This document shows positions 13,101 to 22,572 of a stretch of DNA of 64,000 nucleotides, one piece after another. A program made the translations under genes and the position numbers. The stretch lies in NCBI RefSeq assembly GCF_964340395.1, contig NC_135556.1, forward strand, positions 20,247,642 through 20,311,641, given 5' to 3'. The DNA comes from Glandiceps talaboti (taxonomy: Eukaryota > Hemichordata > Enteropneusta > Spengelidae). Below the pieces are notes generated by a model. The model was not told the origin of the DNA. It ran no database searches and saw only the letters and a list, made by a program, of their open reading frames with translations. Each line of letters opens with the position of its first letter. Within the stretch, counting starts at the first letter, position 1.

Positions 13101-16100
13101 TTGCTGATATGTTGGGAATCCAATGTACCCATACCACCACTAAACATTATTGGTTTCACCCATTCTCTCCTCTCAGTCTCTGACACCTGCATACCAAATG
13201 ACCTTGCAAAACCAGCTAATACCGGTTCACCAAATTTATTGCCATAGTCTGAAGCACCATTGCTGGCTTCCACGGCAACCTCTAGTGGGGGTGCAAAGTT
13301 GCCAGGGTAACAGAATGATTTGTCTTCCCAAGGTAAATCATAGTCTACAAGAAAGAGAAATGAAAGACAACTCAGATGTGATGGGATGGTATTTATTTGA
13401 GTATAAATGTTCCAGGCACAAGATGACCTTCATTTTCAATTTTCATTAAATCCATGTTGCCCCTGACAATCGATCAATGTTACCTGGTTTGTGTGTGAAT
13501 GTGGGTGTATATATGAAAATGAGAGATGGGGATGCAGTTGTATTTTGAATATCATCAAATCATCACCATGATGTGGTATTAGTAGGATACACAATCCTTT
13601 ATTTACACTTCCATGTGTAAGCTTAGACACCAGAGATATGAATACAACACACCACATCACATCACACATAGCATTGCCGTGAACTTTACATATGTGTACA
13701 TGTAGAGTTGTTTACATACCTGGTATATGTAAGTTACCAAAGCTGTAACCAGCTGTACCAGCTACAACATGAGCACCTCGTCCGGCAGCCTGTACGTCTC
13801 GGATTCTACCACCAGTTCCTGTTGTAGCACCACTGAATGGAGCAACACCTACAAACATAATTAGTATTCAAAACTGATATAATTACATCATATGTAACTA
13901 TATCATGTTCAAATTCAAAGTACTGTAAAAACTACACAATCTTATCGCATGGAATGCCACTCTAGGATGTAAGTCACTTTCTCTGCATTCTGGCGAGTCA
14001 TTTCACGGTTTTCATTCACCTACATTAGATGCGACTTCAGAGAAACGTCAAGTTGAAGTTGTCCCTCACTTGGGCATCTTTGCTGTGAGCATTGCCTCAT
14101 GGGAATCAAGAGAGTGTTTATGCAATGGTTGAACAATGAATATAAATGACATTTTCACTACAAAGTAAGGGGTGCTTAGGAGTTATAAAATCATGGTAGA
14201 ATTAACACATTATTAATAAGAAAACAAATTTTAGATAGTGTTTATCAAGATATACAAATATTCATCCTATATTAGTAATTGTAATATGTTGTTAAATAAT
14301 AAATTAGTAATCTGGATTAAGACACACCAAATGTATGGATCAATCCTACATCTAACTCACCTGTTGGAAAGTTATGTGTTTCTGCAGTGAATATGATATG
14401 TCTGGTGAGTTGCTGTTCCTGAAATGCACTGCTGACACCCGGATCGTTGGGGTATAACAACTTGACTTTGTAACCTTGAATGGCACTGTACACAGGAGAG
14501 GAAGACTATCTTACTGGTTTTACTTTAGATTTTGCTGTTCATTACAGACACAAATCATGCTGCCAAGAATATCTTAAACCCGCACTGGCTGCAACTGGGG
14601 CATTTTATTCATGAAGCAACCAAAAATACATTTGCTAAAACTTAGTTCGGTTACTTATAAAAAAGGCATTGTACCTGTTAATTAGGGGTTGATTTTATCT
14701 GAAGGTGGTGTAATGACAGTAACTCTTGATTGAAAATCACAAAACACTCAACAATATCTAAATTATAAAGAAGCAGACAAGTGCTTGACAGACCAAGTGA
14801 ACTGTCGCCATTTTTCGTCTGTTTTGGGAACAATTCAGAAAATAGTCAACAGAGACACATTTTTCTATTATTCTGGGGGTCTAATGAGTGTATTTCTTAT
14901 CACATTTGAATTAGTTACTCTCTCGGCTTTCTGAGAAGTTTTTAAATCATTCCTTTTCATCCAATGTATTTAAACTCAGTATATCTCTTTGCTGCTTACA
15001 TAAAACTGATGACATCAGACTGTGGACAGACAGAACCTGTTACACACAGGGAAAAGAAACAAATGAATTAAATTAATAACATTTGGCATACTATGTTGGA
15101 ACAGCAGAGACTTTTATTACACACCATGGTTTGATAAGAACAGTTATATGGCCTCTCTATGTGTACATGAAATGCCAGGAGAACTGGACATTTGCTTGTG
15201 AACTCAGCTAATAGGTAAAGTGGCCATAAAATTGTTCTCATCAAATTATAGAATGTAATACAAGTCTCTGTACTTCCAATACATGCTGTGCCAAGTGTTA
15301 TTAATCCAATTCAGTTGTTTACTTTCCTTGTTTGTAACAGGTTCCATTCATCCACGGTCTGATGTCAGCAGTTGTAGAAGCCTTACCTGCTATTATCTGA
15401 GAATTTAATGACATTGTTATCATTACTACACTCCTGGGTATTCATCACCATTTTAAACAATGAATCTTCATGTTCTGTGCCATCAATCACCATTCTTCCT
15501 TTGAAAAACCAATGTCTACTGTGTTCACTGGAAATAATGTCAATAAACAAACAGATAAATATGAGACAAACTTGTGATGTCTATTTATTTTTATTTCTGC
15601 TAATTGCTCCATTTTCCTGAACATTAAAAGAGAATGGAATTATAGAATGGATATTAGTTTCCAGTGTTTTTGCTCAGGTTTCGTTAAACCCAGTAACAAA
15701 GAACATGGCAGGAGGACGTCTGACAAACTTACATGATAGCTTTCAATAATTTGTGGCACAGTTTTGTTGGGAAGCTGAGTGAGTACAACACCACGGAAAC
15801 TTTATAATACTTGAAATCTCCTTTAATTAAAGGGGAAAATTGTTCCTGGAAATAAAGGCATTCTCGTAAACTTTGAGTTTTGGAAAGTCATTTCATTCTT
15901 TTACATCATAAATTTCATGCAATGCCAAGAAATTCCAAGTGAAATTTGCTTCACATTCATTGTCCTAGCAGTGGACATTCATTGTCTCATGCATATGTAT
16001 TAGATGAATCATGAATATTCATGACTATTTATCTGAATGTAATAAGTGCTTAGAAGTCACAAAAATTTAGCATTCATTTAATACAAAAACATTTAATTCA

Positions 16101-19100
16101 TTGATTTTTAAAGTTTTCATTGTCATAGTTGTGTAAACGTAGCCAGACACTGACCTGTTAGATTGGGCTAGATCAAAACATTCCACACTTGTTGGGTTTC
16201 TCTTGACTTTCTCTGTAAACATTTTAGTATAATACTCCAAGTCCCAGTCATCAAAAGCCAGACCTACAAATGTAAATATATGATTAAAAAAACATGCCTT
16301 TTAAAAAAGCAGTTAAATCATATCTGTCCAGTACACTAAGAGATATGAAAAAAGCGAGTTTATTCATGATCAGTTAGTTTGCCGCCACGTTTTCCCTACT
16401 TGTTATTCTTTCCCATTCTATGTAGTTAAACTCCTTTGCTTATCCCGCCACTTTCTTGAATCACTGTATGGACCCCAGTAGGAAACAAGTCTTTGACTTT
16501 GTGGGTTATCCAAGTAATTCAACAATTTGTACTAGTTTTTATTTGTATGTCTGTCCTGTCGATCTTGTTGTTTTACTGAAATAAACTAAACTAAACTAAA
16601 TGTTAAATGCCCAAGTAGTAGTACAGACACGAACAAATGATCTGTAGGAGGAAGTGACTGCCAAACACTCAAACAGACTTAGAAGTTAGATAGCAGTAGA
16701 CACTCCGTTGATCTTTAAATCTACATATATGTCATCGACTAGTCAATTTTTCAGATAGATGTTAATGCCAATATATCAGAATTACATGTCATTTTGGTTC
16801 AATATTTTAATATACTAGTATATTGAAATGCAGCTGGCAAAGAAAATAAGTTGAAATTTGATATGCTAATTTTGGATAAGAATTTTATCACATTTTGTTG
16901 AAGTTTTAGCAATAAATTACCTGGTTAAATTTAGTTAAATAAATGACAATATTATCCAAGGATTAGCATACAAATGGGTAAGATTTATTTACAAAATTTC
17001 TCCTCAATATAGCCCGGGTCAGTTAAACTAAATCAAAACTTGTTTTAACATGCGTGTTGTAGGGTATTTTAATAATCAGAAACACTACATGGAAGATAAA
17101 CAAAAACAACAGGAAATATATTACATCACCACTGGATACAACAATATCAATTGTCTCTGGCAATTGTTTTGAACAAAGAAGGCATTTCCTTTTGTTGTTT
17201 TTAACAAAAACTCATTTCCTTTTGTTTTGTGTTTTTTGTATTAGTTCCGATTTCAGAGCATAAATAATTTACCTAGTATATTTCAACTAAGTTATTCAGA
17301 CTTCTTCAGCTATATCCCTTTAAACCTTAAAATACAAAATTGTCTCAACTTAGTCCTAAAAAAATTGTGTGGTCCCAATTACACTCAATTTTAAAATAAG
17401 TGGGGTAGGTAGATTTTTTAAAAAAAAATCTTAATGTTTGAGTGTCTTGATCAGGTAATTTATGTTTTCCATTGCTTTCCATACGGTCTCAGTGTTATTG
17501 GCTTTTCTTCCAATCAGATGTACAGCCATTACAGATTGGAAGAACAGTTTTATCTTGTGTTTTTAAGTTGATGTCAATTTTAAGTTGATGTTAGATATTA
17601 GTATTAGTTTCATCACAGTCAAATGACATTTGGAGTGTGTGTGTGTGTGTGTGTGTGGGGGGGGGGGGGTTAGAGTTGAAAAACCTGTGGGGACCTACCT
17701 AAATCTTTGTTAGCTTTCTCTAATGCCTTCCTCCCTTCCTCCATCACATTCACATCATACACAGGTTCTGGTTTCACATTGATATCGAAACTCTCTAGAG
17801 GCTGGACGTATCTACATTCTGTCATTCTATCATGAAGTGATGCAACAATCTTTTTTTCTTCCTCTGTTCCTATGGCAACAACATTACCATCTTTGTTGCA
17901 GACTTTGAGGAGAAACCGTCTAGAGGCTTCCACTCTCTTGATGTGTCGGAGACCAGCTGAGTGGCATATAGAGACGGCATTTGTTGACCAGGCAGTAGAA
18001 AAGTTTAACCTAAGCAGAGAGAAAGAAAATAATAATTTTGTACACATTCAAATAAAAAATGAGGTGGGAGGTTGCTGTGTGCTGATAGCAGTACAAACCA
18101 GTGCCATTTCGACCAATCAGAAAGAGCAATATGATAGCAGTACAAACCGATGCTGTTTTGACCAATCAGAAAGATTAATATGATGTATCAGTACAAACCT
18201 GTGCCACTTCAGAGTTGTAGCTTTGCATACAATTCATGACAAGTAGATGCAGAAATGTTGACTTCAATGTCAGTATGTCTTCAGTAGGACAGAAACGGCA
18301 AAGTGCAATTCAAAATTTGTCCTATATATTCCTTACTATGTGGTGACTTACAAGAAAACCCATATTTAATCATTGTGACTCGCACACACAAAAAATGCCA
18401 TTTTCATTGGAGAGCACAGATGTCTTATTTATAACTTGTCTAAATTGTGTGTCCACTGTTTACTTACCTTGGTCCAATTTCAATAACCAAACCACCTTTC
18501 TCTTCATTATTTTGGGTTAGGAATGATTCTTTGGCAACATTTTCAGTTTCAAATGGAATCGTCAGTATCCAGAGTAATTTCTTGTGATCTTCAGCAGATA
18601 AACAAACTATAAATGGATGATAAACACAAGACAAAATTTAGTTTCAGCTGACAGACATACTAAATGAAGGAAATGGATGGCAAAAACTATCAAGTTTACT
18701 TCAGTTTCTTTGGGGTATTCACCTGACAGATATACTAAATAAAGGACAATTATATGACAAAAAACTTACAAAAAAGTTTACTTTCTTTTGGTCTTGATAT
18801 TTCAAGTTCAAGTTTTAATATCACAATTTCATTACTATTAGTTATAAAATAGAACTTCCCTGGTACTTTCCAGTTTCAAGATGCCTGAATATTTTTCTTC
18901 ACTTTTCTTAATTGTACACTAGAATTCCTATCCCATACTTAAAGAGACTCAGTAAGTGTGTTTTGTCAACATGTCGCACATTATTTTTCATTTATTTTCA
19001 GGAAGACAAAACTAGATAGTACATTGTATATTAAGTTAATCATGATTATAATATGCTGACATGCATGTATATATGTTCAAAATTTAAATTAACTCAGCGA

Positions 19101-19512
19101 CTATCGATTCTCAGTACCTGCAATAGTATTTCAACAAATGCTAGAGGGTCAAACAATCACAAGAAAGCCAAACTACAATGTAGTCTTGTGCTGCAAACAG
19201 TAACGCAAGTGTAGTGCACGGAGCAGAAAATGTGCAAAACAAGAAATCAAACAATTGTTAATTTTACGAAATGCCAAGGTAGTAAATTCTATAGCAGGTA
19301 TTGAAATAAAAATTTCCTTTAGCGATCTTGACCCATGGCTAGGTAAGAATACTGCCATACTCACCTCCTTTCTGTACATCAATGTTAAAGCACAGTTCAG
19401 TTTCTAGAGTGTTTATCTTCAAATCTGGTAAAATCTTCTGTAACTTGGCAAGGGTTACATTGTGTGCACCGGGATTGAGTGCTGGAATTCGGTAATACCT
19501 TACAATGGTCAT
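2052..19512 (-). CDS. PFAS: Phosphoribosylformylglycinamidine synthase (FGAM synthase)
   Basis: PFAS converts FGAR to FGAM with glutamine and ATP in cytosolic de novo purine synthesis. Coding exons in gene order: 19512-19365, 18606-18468, 18009-17699, 16263-16155, 15527-15387, 14485-14361, 13848-13720, 13344-13084, 12881-12651, 12280-12057, 11341-11207, 10094-9966, 9168-8938, 8504-8324, 7862-7779, 7317-7162, 6568-6449, 6086-5935, 5383-5170, 4541-4335, 3462-3301, 3111-2944, 2365-2052. All junctions are GT-AG, phases agree, and the total is 4,071 bp: 1,356 residues (human 1,338). Visible motifs are [60 protein letters not shown] and [11 protein letters not shown]. The C-terminal class I glutaminase domain has catalytic Cys about 1173 (GVCNGCQ) and His 1314/Glu 1316 (PHPE). 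The start is the first ATG after an in-frame stop in the 5' exon. No break seen; introns hold repeats listed separately. Confidence 0.97.
2410..2495. repeat. 30-bp minisatellite in the last PFAS intron
   Basis: About three copies of a 30-bp unit built on GTCATAGTAACTGTAGTATG lie 45 bp from the acceptor of the last coding exon. This intron also carries ordinary AT-rich sequence with nothing else recognised. Confidence 0.7.
3188..3268. repeat. CA/CG dinucleotide repeat in PFAS intron
   Basis: An imperfect (CA)n run grading into CGCG lies in the intron between the exons at 2944-3111 and 3301-3462. Confidence 0.8.
5449..5572. repeat. 48-bp tandem repeat in PFAS intron
   Basis: Nearly three copies of a unit beginning AGCCCAGAGATTTGTC and ending GAGCTCTCT stand head to tail in the intron next to the exon at 5170-5383. 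Confidence 0.7.
5581..5840. mobile_element. Inverted-repeat element (MITE-like) in PFAS intron
   Basis: Arms 5581-5633 and 5780-5840 are reverse complements over about 48 bp; both contain GGAAGCACAGAAATC and GGCTTATGCC. The 260-bp unit has no coding capacity. This matches a non-autonomous DNA transposon with long terminal inverted repeats. Confidence 0.65.
6760..6783. repeat. Poly-C tract in PFAS intron
   Basis: A run of about 20 cytosines. It can slip in replication and in sequencing. The adjoining intron (6569-7161) shows nothing else I recognise. Confidence 0.85.
7617..7752. repeat. (CAGA)n tetranucleotide repeat in PFAS intron
   Basis: Interrupted GACAGACAGACA array that ends about 30 bp from the small PFAS exon at 7779-7862. 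Confidence 0.8.
7905..8192. repeat. 24-bp minisatellite, 12 copies, in PFAS intron
   Basis: Twelve contiguous copies of a 24-bp unit built on CTACACTCAACTCTGTGG, varying mostly at GTTAGG versus GCCAGG or GTCAGG. Because 24 is a multiple of three and the unit lacks stops in some frames, open frames run through it on both strands (8-residue periods such as STLNSVVR and TELSVDLT). It lies within a PFAS intron, 43 bp from the acceptor of the exon at 7779-7862. I do not think it is translated. Confidence 0.85.
8781..8990 (-). repeat. 54-bp tandem repeat made of a PFAS exon end plus its splice donor
   Basis: The last 36 bp of the PFAS exon 8938-9168 and the first 18 bp of the intron are repeated head to tail. 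Each copy ends in CTCAAG|GTAAGT or ACAAG|GTAAGT. Donors lie after 8938 (used by homology), 8884, 8837 and 8783; spacings are 54, 47 and 54 bp. Use of the second would add 18 residues in frame after residue 771; the third would shift the frame. Confidence 0.85.
10164..10194. repeat. (CA)n microsatellite in PFAS intron
   Basis: Pure dinucleotide run in the intron between 10094 and 11207. Sequence at 10,960-11,180 in the same intron resembles pieces of 38,300-38,440 (shared CTGGCATTGT, AGAACAGTTGA, AACTCAGCTTGT), so part of it is an old dispersed repeat. Confidence 0.75.
11624..11935. mobile_element. Dispersed foldback repeat, copy 1 (PFAS intron)
   Basis: This matches, with divergence, two copies beside the zinc-finger genes (28799-29141 and 33479-33836). 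All begin TGACAGAACCCCA(A)TGATG, continue with an ACTC.GGGTATTT block, carry ATTACAT..GTTTATCT in the middle, and end near GAATACC or AAATACC. The first half is an imperfect inverted repeat. This copy has a C-run insertion and looks the oldest. No coding capacity. Confidence 0.65.
14991..15380. mobile_element. Long-armed inverted-repeat element abutting a PFAS exon
   Basis: Arms 14991-15153 and about 15221-15380 are reverse complements over roughly 160 bp at moderate identity, sharing TGACATCAGAC, AACCTGTTACA, TTAATAACA and CAGAGACTT. The loop is about 65 bp. The right arm stops about 5 bp from the splice donor of the PFAS exon at 15387-15527, so the element forms that end of the intron. Non-coding; probably a non-autonomous DNA transposon. 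Confidence 0.7.
16465..16600 (+). mobile_element. 3' tail of a LINE (CR1/L2-like)
   Basis: The block with CCCCAGTAGGAAACAAG, GTGGGTTATCC and a terminal AATAAACTAAACTAAACT repeat looks like the 3' untranslated end of CR1/L2-type LINEs, which stop in a short tandem tail. No reverse transcriptase remains. A similar GTAGGTCATCC...AAGTAATTAC motif ends the LINE remnant at 44530-45030. Confidence 0.45.
17351..17575 (+). mobile_element. Dispersed element, truncated copy (unoccupied-site allele)
   Basis: Homologous, in opposite orientation, to part of 47026-47497: shared TGTGTGGT, ACTCAATTTTA, GGTAGGTAGATTTT, CAGATGTACAG and ACAGATTGGAAGAAC. It lacks the 90-bp hairpin found in the other copy and so shows the site before insertion, at AGCCATT (17524-17530). 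The homology stops at about 17575, so one end is missing. Confidence 0.7.
17637..17671. repeat. (GT)n-(G)n repeat next to PFAS exon
   Basis: A GT dinucleotide run passing into about 13 guanines, roughly 28 bp from the donor of the exon at 17699-18009. Confidence 0.8.
18084..18200. repeat. 49-bp tandem repeat in PFAS intron
   Basis: Two full copies and one partial copy of a unit with GATAGCAGTACAAACC, TTTTGACCAATCAGAAAGA and AATAT, head to tail. Confidence 0.75.
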
Positions 19513-19731
19513 ATTTACAGAATCCTATGAATTCAATAAAAAAGAGGATCAAACAGGATTTAATAATACACAGTGCAGTTGTACACACACATTACATTAT
19601 TTTAAAACCTGATCTTCACTGGGACAGGGAGTCATTTTTTCAATCTTCACACGTGAGATTCCATTCTTTTATCACAGGATATTCCAGTAATGCGCCATGT
19701 GACTATCCCAGAATATCAACCTCAGTTTTGG

Positions 19732-19847
19732 CTGCAGTAATTGTAGCATTTTGCTGCAGTTTTGAGGGTTTTTTCGTCTGTTAAAAAATCAACAAAACAG
19801 ACAAAAAAAACCCTCAAAACCACAGCAAAATGTTACAATTACAGCAG
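19732..19847. mobile_element. Hairpin element in the 5' PFAS intron
   Basis: Arms 19732-19782 and 19796-19847 are reverse complements over about 51 bp with few mismatches, around a 13-bp loop. Both contain TTTTGAGGGTTTTTT or its complement. It is a compact foldback unit without coding capacity in the intron between the untranslated exon and the first coding exon. Confidence 0.7.
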
Positions 19848-20736
19848 CTACCTCAGTCCTAGTGAACAAGTCTATAGGTGCCTCATCCCAAAAAACAGAA
19901 GAGCTATTCTGAGCAAGAGTTGATAATTTTCATATCTATAGTTCAAATATGTTGCATACAATGATACATACAGCAGGGACTGAGAAATGCTGCTATGATG
20001 AAACCAGTTTCACTATTGTGGTCCTTTCATGATAGAAATGTTATATATTATTATCAAGCCATTGAAATTATTCACATGCACTGTTAACCTAACCAATTAT
20101 TCATTTATTCATTGTTTTATCAACTGTTTTTTTTTACTTTTGTTATTGTTTGAGAGTAACAAATAATGCACAAACAATAAGTATCTCATTTATTCAAGGA
20201 CAATGAGAAAAAAAAATTGATTGACCAATTCACTTTTATTGAAAGAGATGACAAAGGTTGTATCCATAAAAAACTATTGGTAGGATTAGTTTTTGCAGTC
20301 CTGCTTGATTGTGACGTCATTAATGTCCCCTTGTCATCGTCTAAATCGAGTTCCGAACTCCGACTGTGTAATAGCAATAGTGACTGGTTGTGTAGTGTAC
20401 GTGTGTGTGGAACAATAAATACACCTTTCCTTTTGTTTCATGTAAATTTCGACTTTGTTTTAAAATATAATATAGTATCATTACCATGTATATAAACAAT
20501 CTTTGAAAATAGGTGATTACTGCACAATTCTACAAGAACAAAGGTAAAATTCTGTCACTTTCCCGCGTTGACATTCCTGCATGACTGCAACAATGAATGG
20601 TACATGGTGTCCCGTAGAGTCGTTTAGAATACACGACCTTGATAACAAACGTCGGCGAGGTTTCTTAGCTGGATTCCGGGTTTTCTACTCTGTTCGAGTT
20701 CTCAGTTAGCAGAAGTTGGAAAATATTTATACTTAC

Positions 20737-20850
20737 AAATAAACGCCGTACTTGGCGTGCTTAGCCAGAGTAACGTATATGACACTGTTCCTTGTACCAG
20801 CAGTGGACACACTGCACTGGGGGTTGTGATACACACGTGTTGTGTTGATG
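20737..20850 (-). other. PFAS: PFAS 5' untranslated exon and promoter side
   Basis: A consensus donor (TTT|GTAAGT on the minus strand) ends an exon at 20737. The first coding exon has an acceptor at 19524, 12 bp before the ATG. If they are joined, an in-frame TAA lies a few codons upstream in this exon, which supports the chosen start. The upstream limit is not visible; 20850 is arbitrary. The next 300 bp are richer in CpG than their surroundings and probably hold the promoter. Confidence 0.5.
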
Positions 20851-21332
20851 ATTGGTCTGAGGCGCCTAGGCAATCGATCAAATGGCGCGGTAGACCGGAA
20901 ACTCCCTAGCACAGCAGATTTGAAAGGAAAACAGAAGGACTGAAAGATCAGCCGTTGTGGGCGCTCTTCTCACTCCTGTCAATAAAACCGGAGACGATGA
21001 TAATGGGTTGCTAAGGACAAAGTAGCGACGTTTCACCGTGGCATCCCTTCAAGGTGGTTTACGTCTCCTAATTAAAGATGGGGATATGGCATTCAGTGTA
21101 CTCGTAGCAAAGGCGGTTCCCGAGTCAGCAAAGTACACAGCTCCGGACAAGACTATACTACTTACTAGCACAGTTTTGGAGAATTAGGCTATTTCCATAG
21201 CTTTTTACAAGTAGTATTATATAGTTTTTATAACAGGCCCATAGAGATTTTTAGTAAAATATACGCCTATAATAGGCTATGAATGAGTGGATAGATAGGT
21301 GGGTCTCTGTTACAGAGGTTCCAATATCTGAA

Positions 21333-21335
<3 letters not shown>

Positions 21336-21414
<79 letters not shown>
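21336..21414. repeat. (GT)n microsatellite
   Basis: Pure dinucleotide run of about 39 units. The histidine/threonine-rich frame on the other strand is only a by-product of the repeat. Confidence 0.95.
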
Positions 21415-21416
<2 letters not shown>

Positions 21417-22044
21417 CATTAAGTTATTATCATGGTTATAAATCAAACTGAAGTTCACTTATTGCACTTCGTACACTGGACTATCTAAATAATATGAGAA
21501 TGTAGTTTTACATGAATTGGTCGATACATTGATATCAAATCACAAGTGCTCTTTACATTTTTGTTGATGTTCTATTTTTTAGTTATTTGCATATTTTATT
21601 TACCATTTTAAGGGATTGTTTCGCATAAAAAAATTTTTTAAGTTTTTATTTTTCAGTCCTTGTGTTTATCAAAAAAATTGTCAGTAGTCCCTTTTTAATC
21701 AAACCTTACATGTAAGTGTTACTATTAGCGTTTTTTTTTTCTCTTTTTTTGCATGGCCATTCCATCGAATCACGGGACACGTGTGAAAACAAACGCATAT
21801 TGTGGGTGGTAATAGAGGGCGCTGTATGTAAAAAAAATGTCGGTCAACTGCAGACCGTCGGCCAGATGTCTGCAGACTGTCTCTCGACCTTGACAGTTTG
21901 GATGCAGACAGGCAATCCACTCCTGAAACCAGTTCGACATGTGCATGTAAGTGGTATTGATTCACATTTACAAATGCACGTACACTTACGTCCATAGGTG
22001 GTTTATTAATCATCTCGATGTTGTTGACAACGCCGGTCCCTTAC

Positions 22045-22087
22045 AGCATGGATGTATTAGTGAGATTCTCACTAATACATCCATGCT
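22045..22087. repeat. 21-bp perfect inverted repeat with 1-bp loop
   Basis: 22045-22065 is followed by one T and then its exact reverse complement at 22067-22087. The arm contains GCATGGATGTATTAGTGAGA. No element is recognised around it. Confidence 0.9.
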
Positions 22088-22572
22088 TACAGTTACTCTA
22101 AATATGTGACCAAATATGTAATATCCTGGTTATGCCATCAACTACAATGCCAGAACACCATTTTGAAAGCATTCACTAAAAATGTTTACAAGACCAGTAA
22201 TTGTCGTTTCATGTACACATGTTTTAACTAAAGTAAAAACATAATATATAAAAACGTAGCTGGAGCCAATTTTAAGTGCTATGTTGCATGTAATAGAATA
22301 TATTAGATTTGCATATGTCACAGCTATTTAGGTTTAATTGATAGATTTATTTTATTTATGGATCACAAATGTTTGGCAAAAAGAATTTAATTTGCAAAGC
22401 CCAAACCATTGTGGAGTACACACAACCTCAGATTGTAAAATCCATATTTGACTTTGAGGACCATGTAATGAATGAATGGGGATGAGATGTATGTATACAT
22501 CATTCATCCTTATTATCTTTTTTCACTAAACAGGAGAGGAGTCAGTAAACAGGAGACTGACAAATAACTGCC

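Larger units (their letters stand above)
20851..22572. other. Intergenic region between divergent PFAS and PTPMT1-like genes
   Basis: Holds the probable PFAS promoter side (20,850-21,170), a long GT microsatellite (21336-21414), a near-perfect 43-bp palindrome (22045-22087) and otherwise AT-rich sequence. No further coding exon recognised. Confidence 0.5.
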
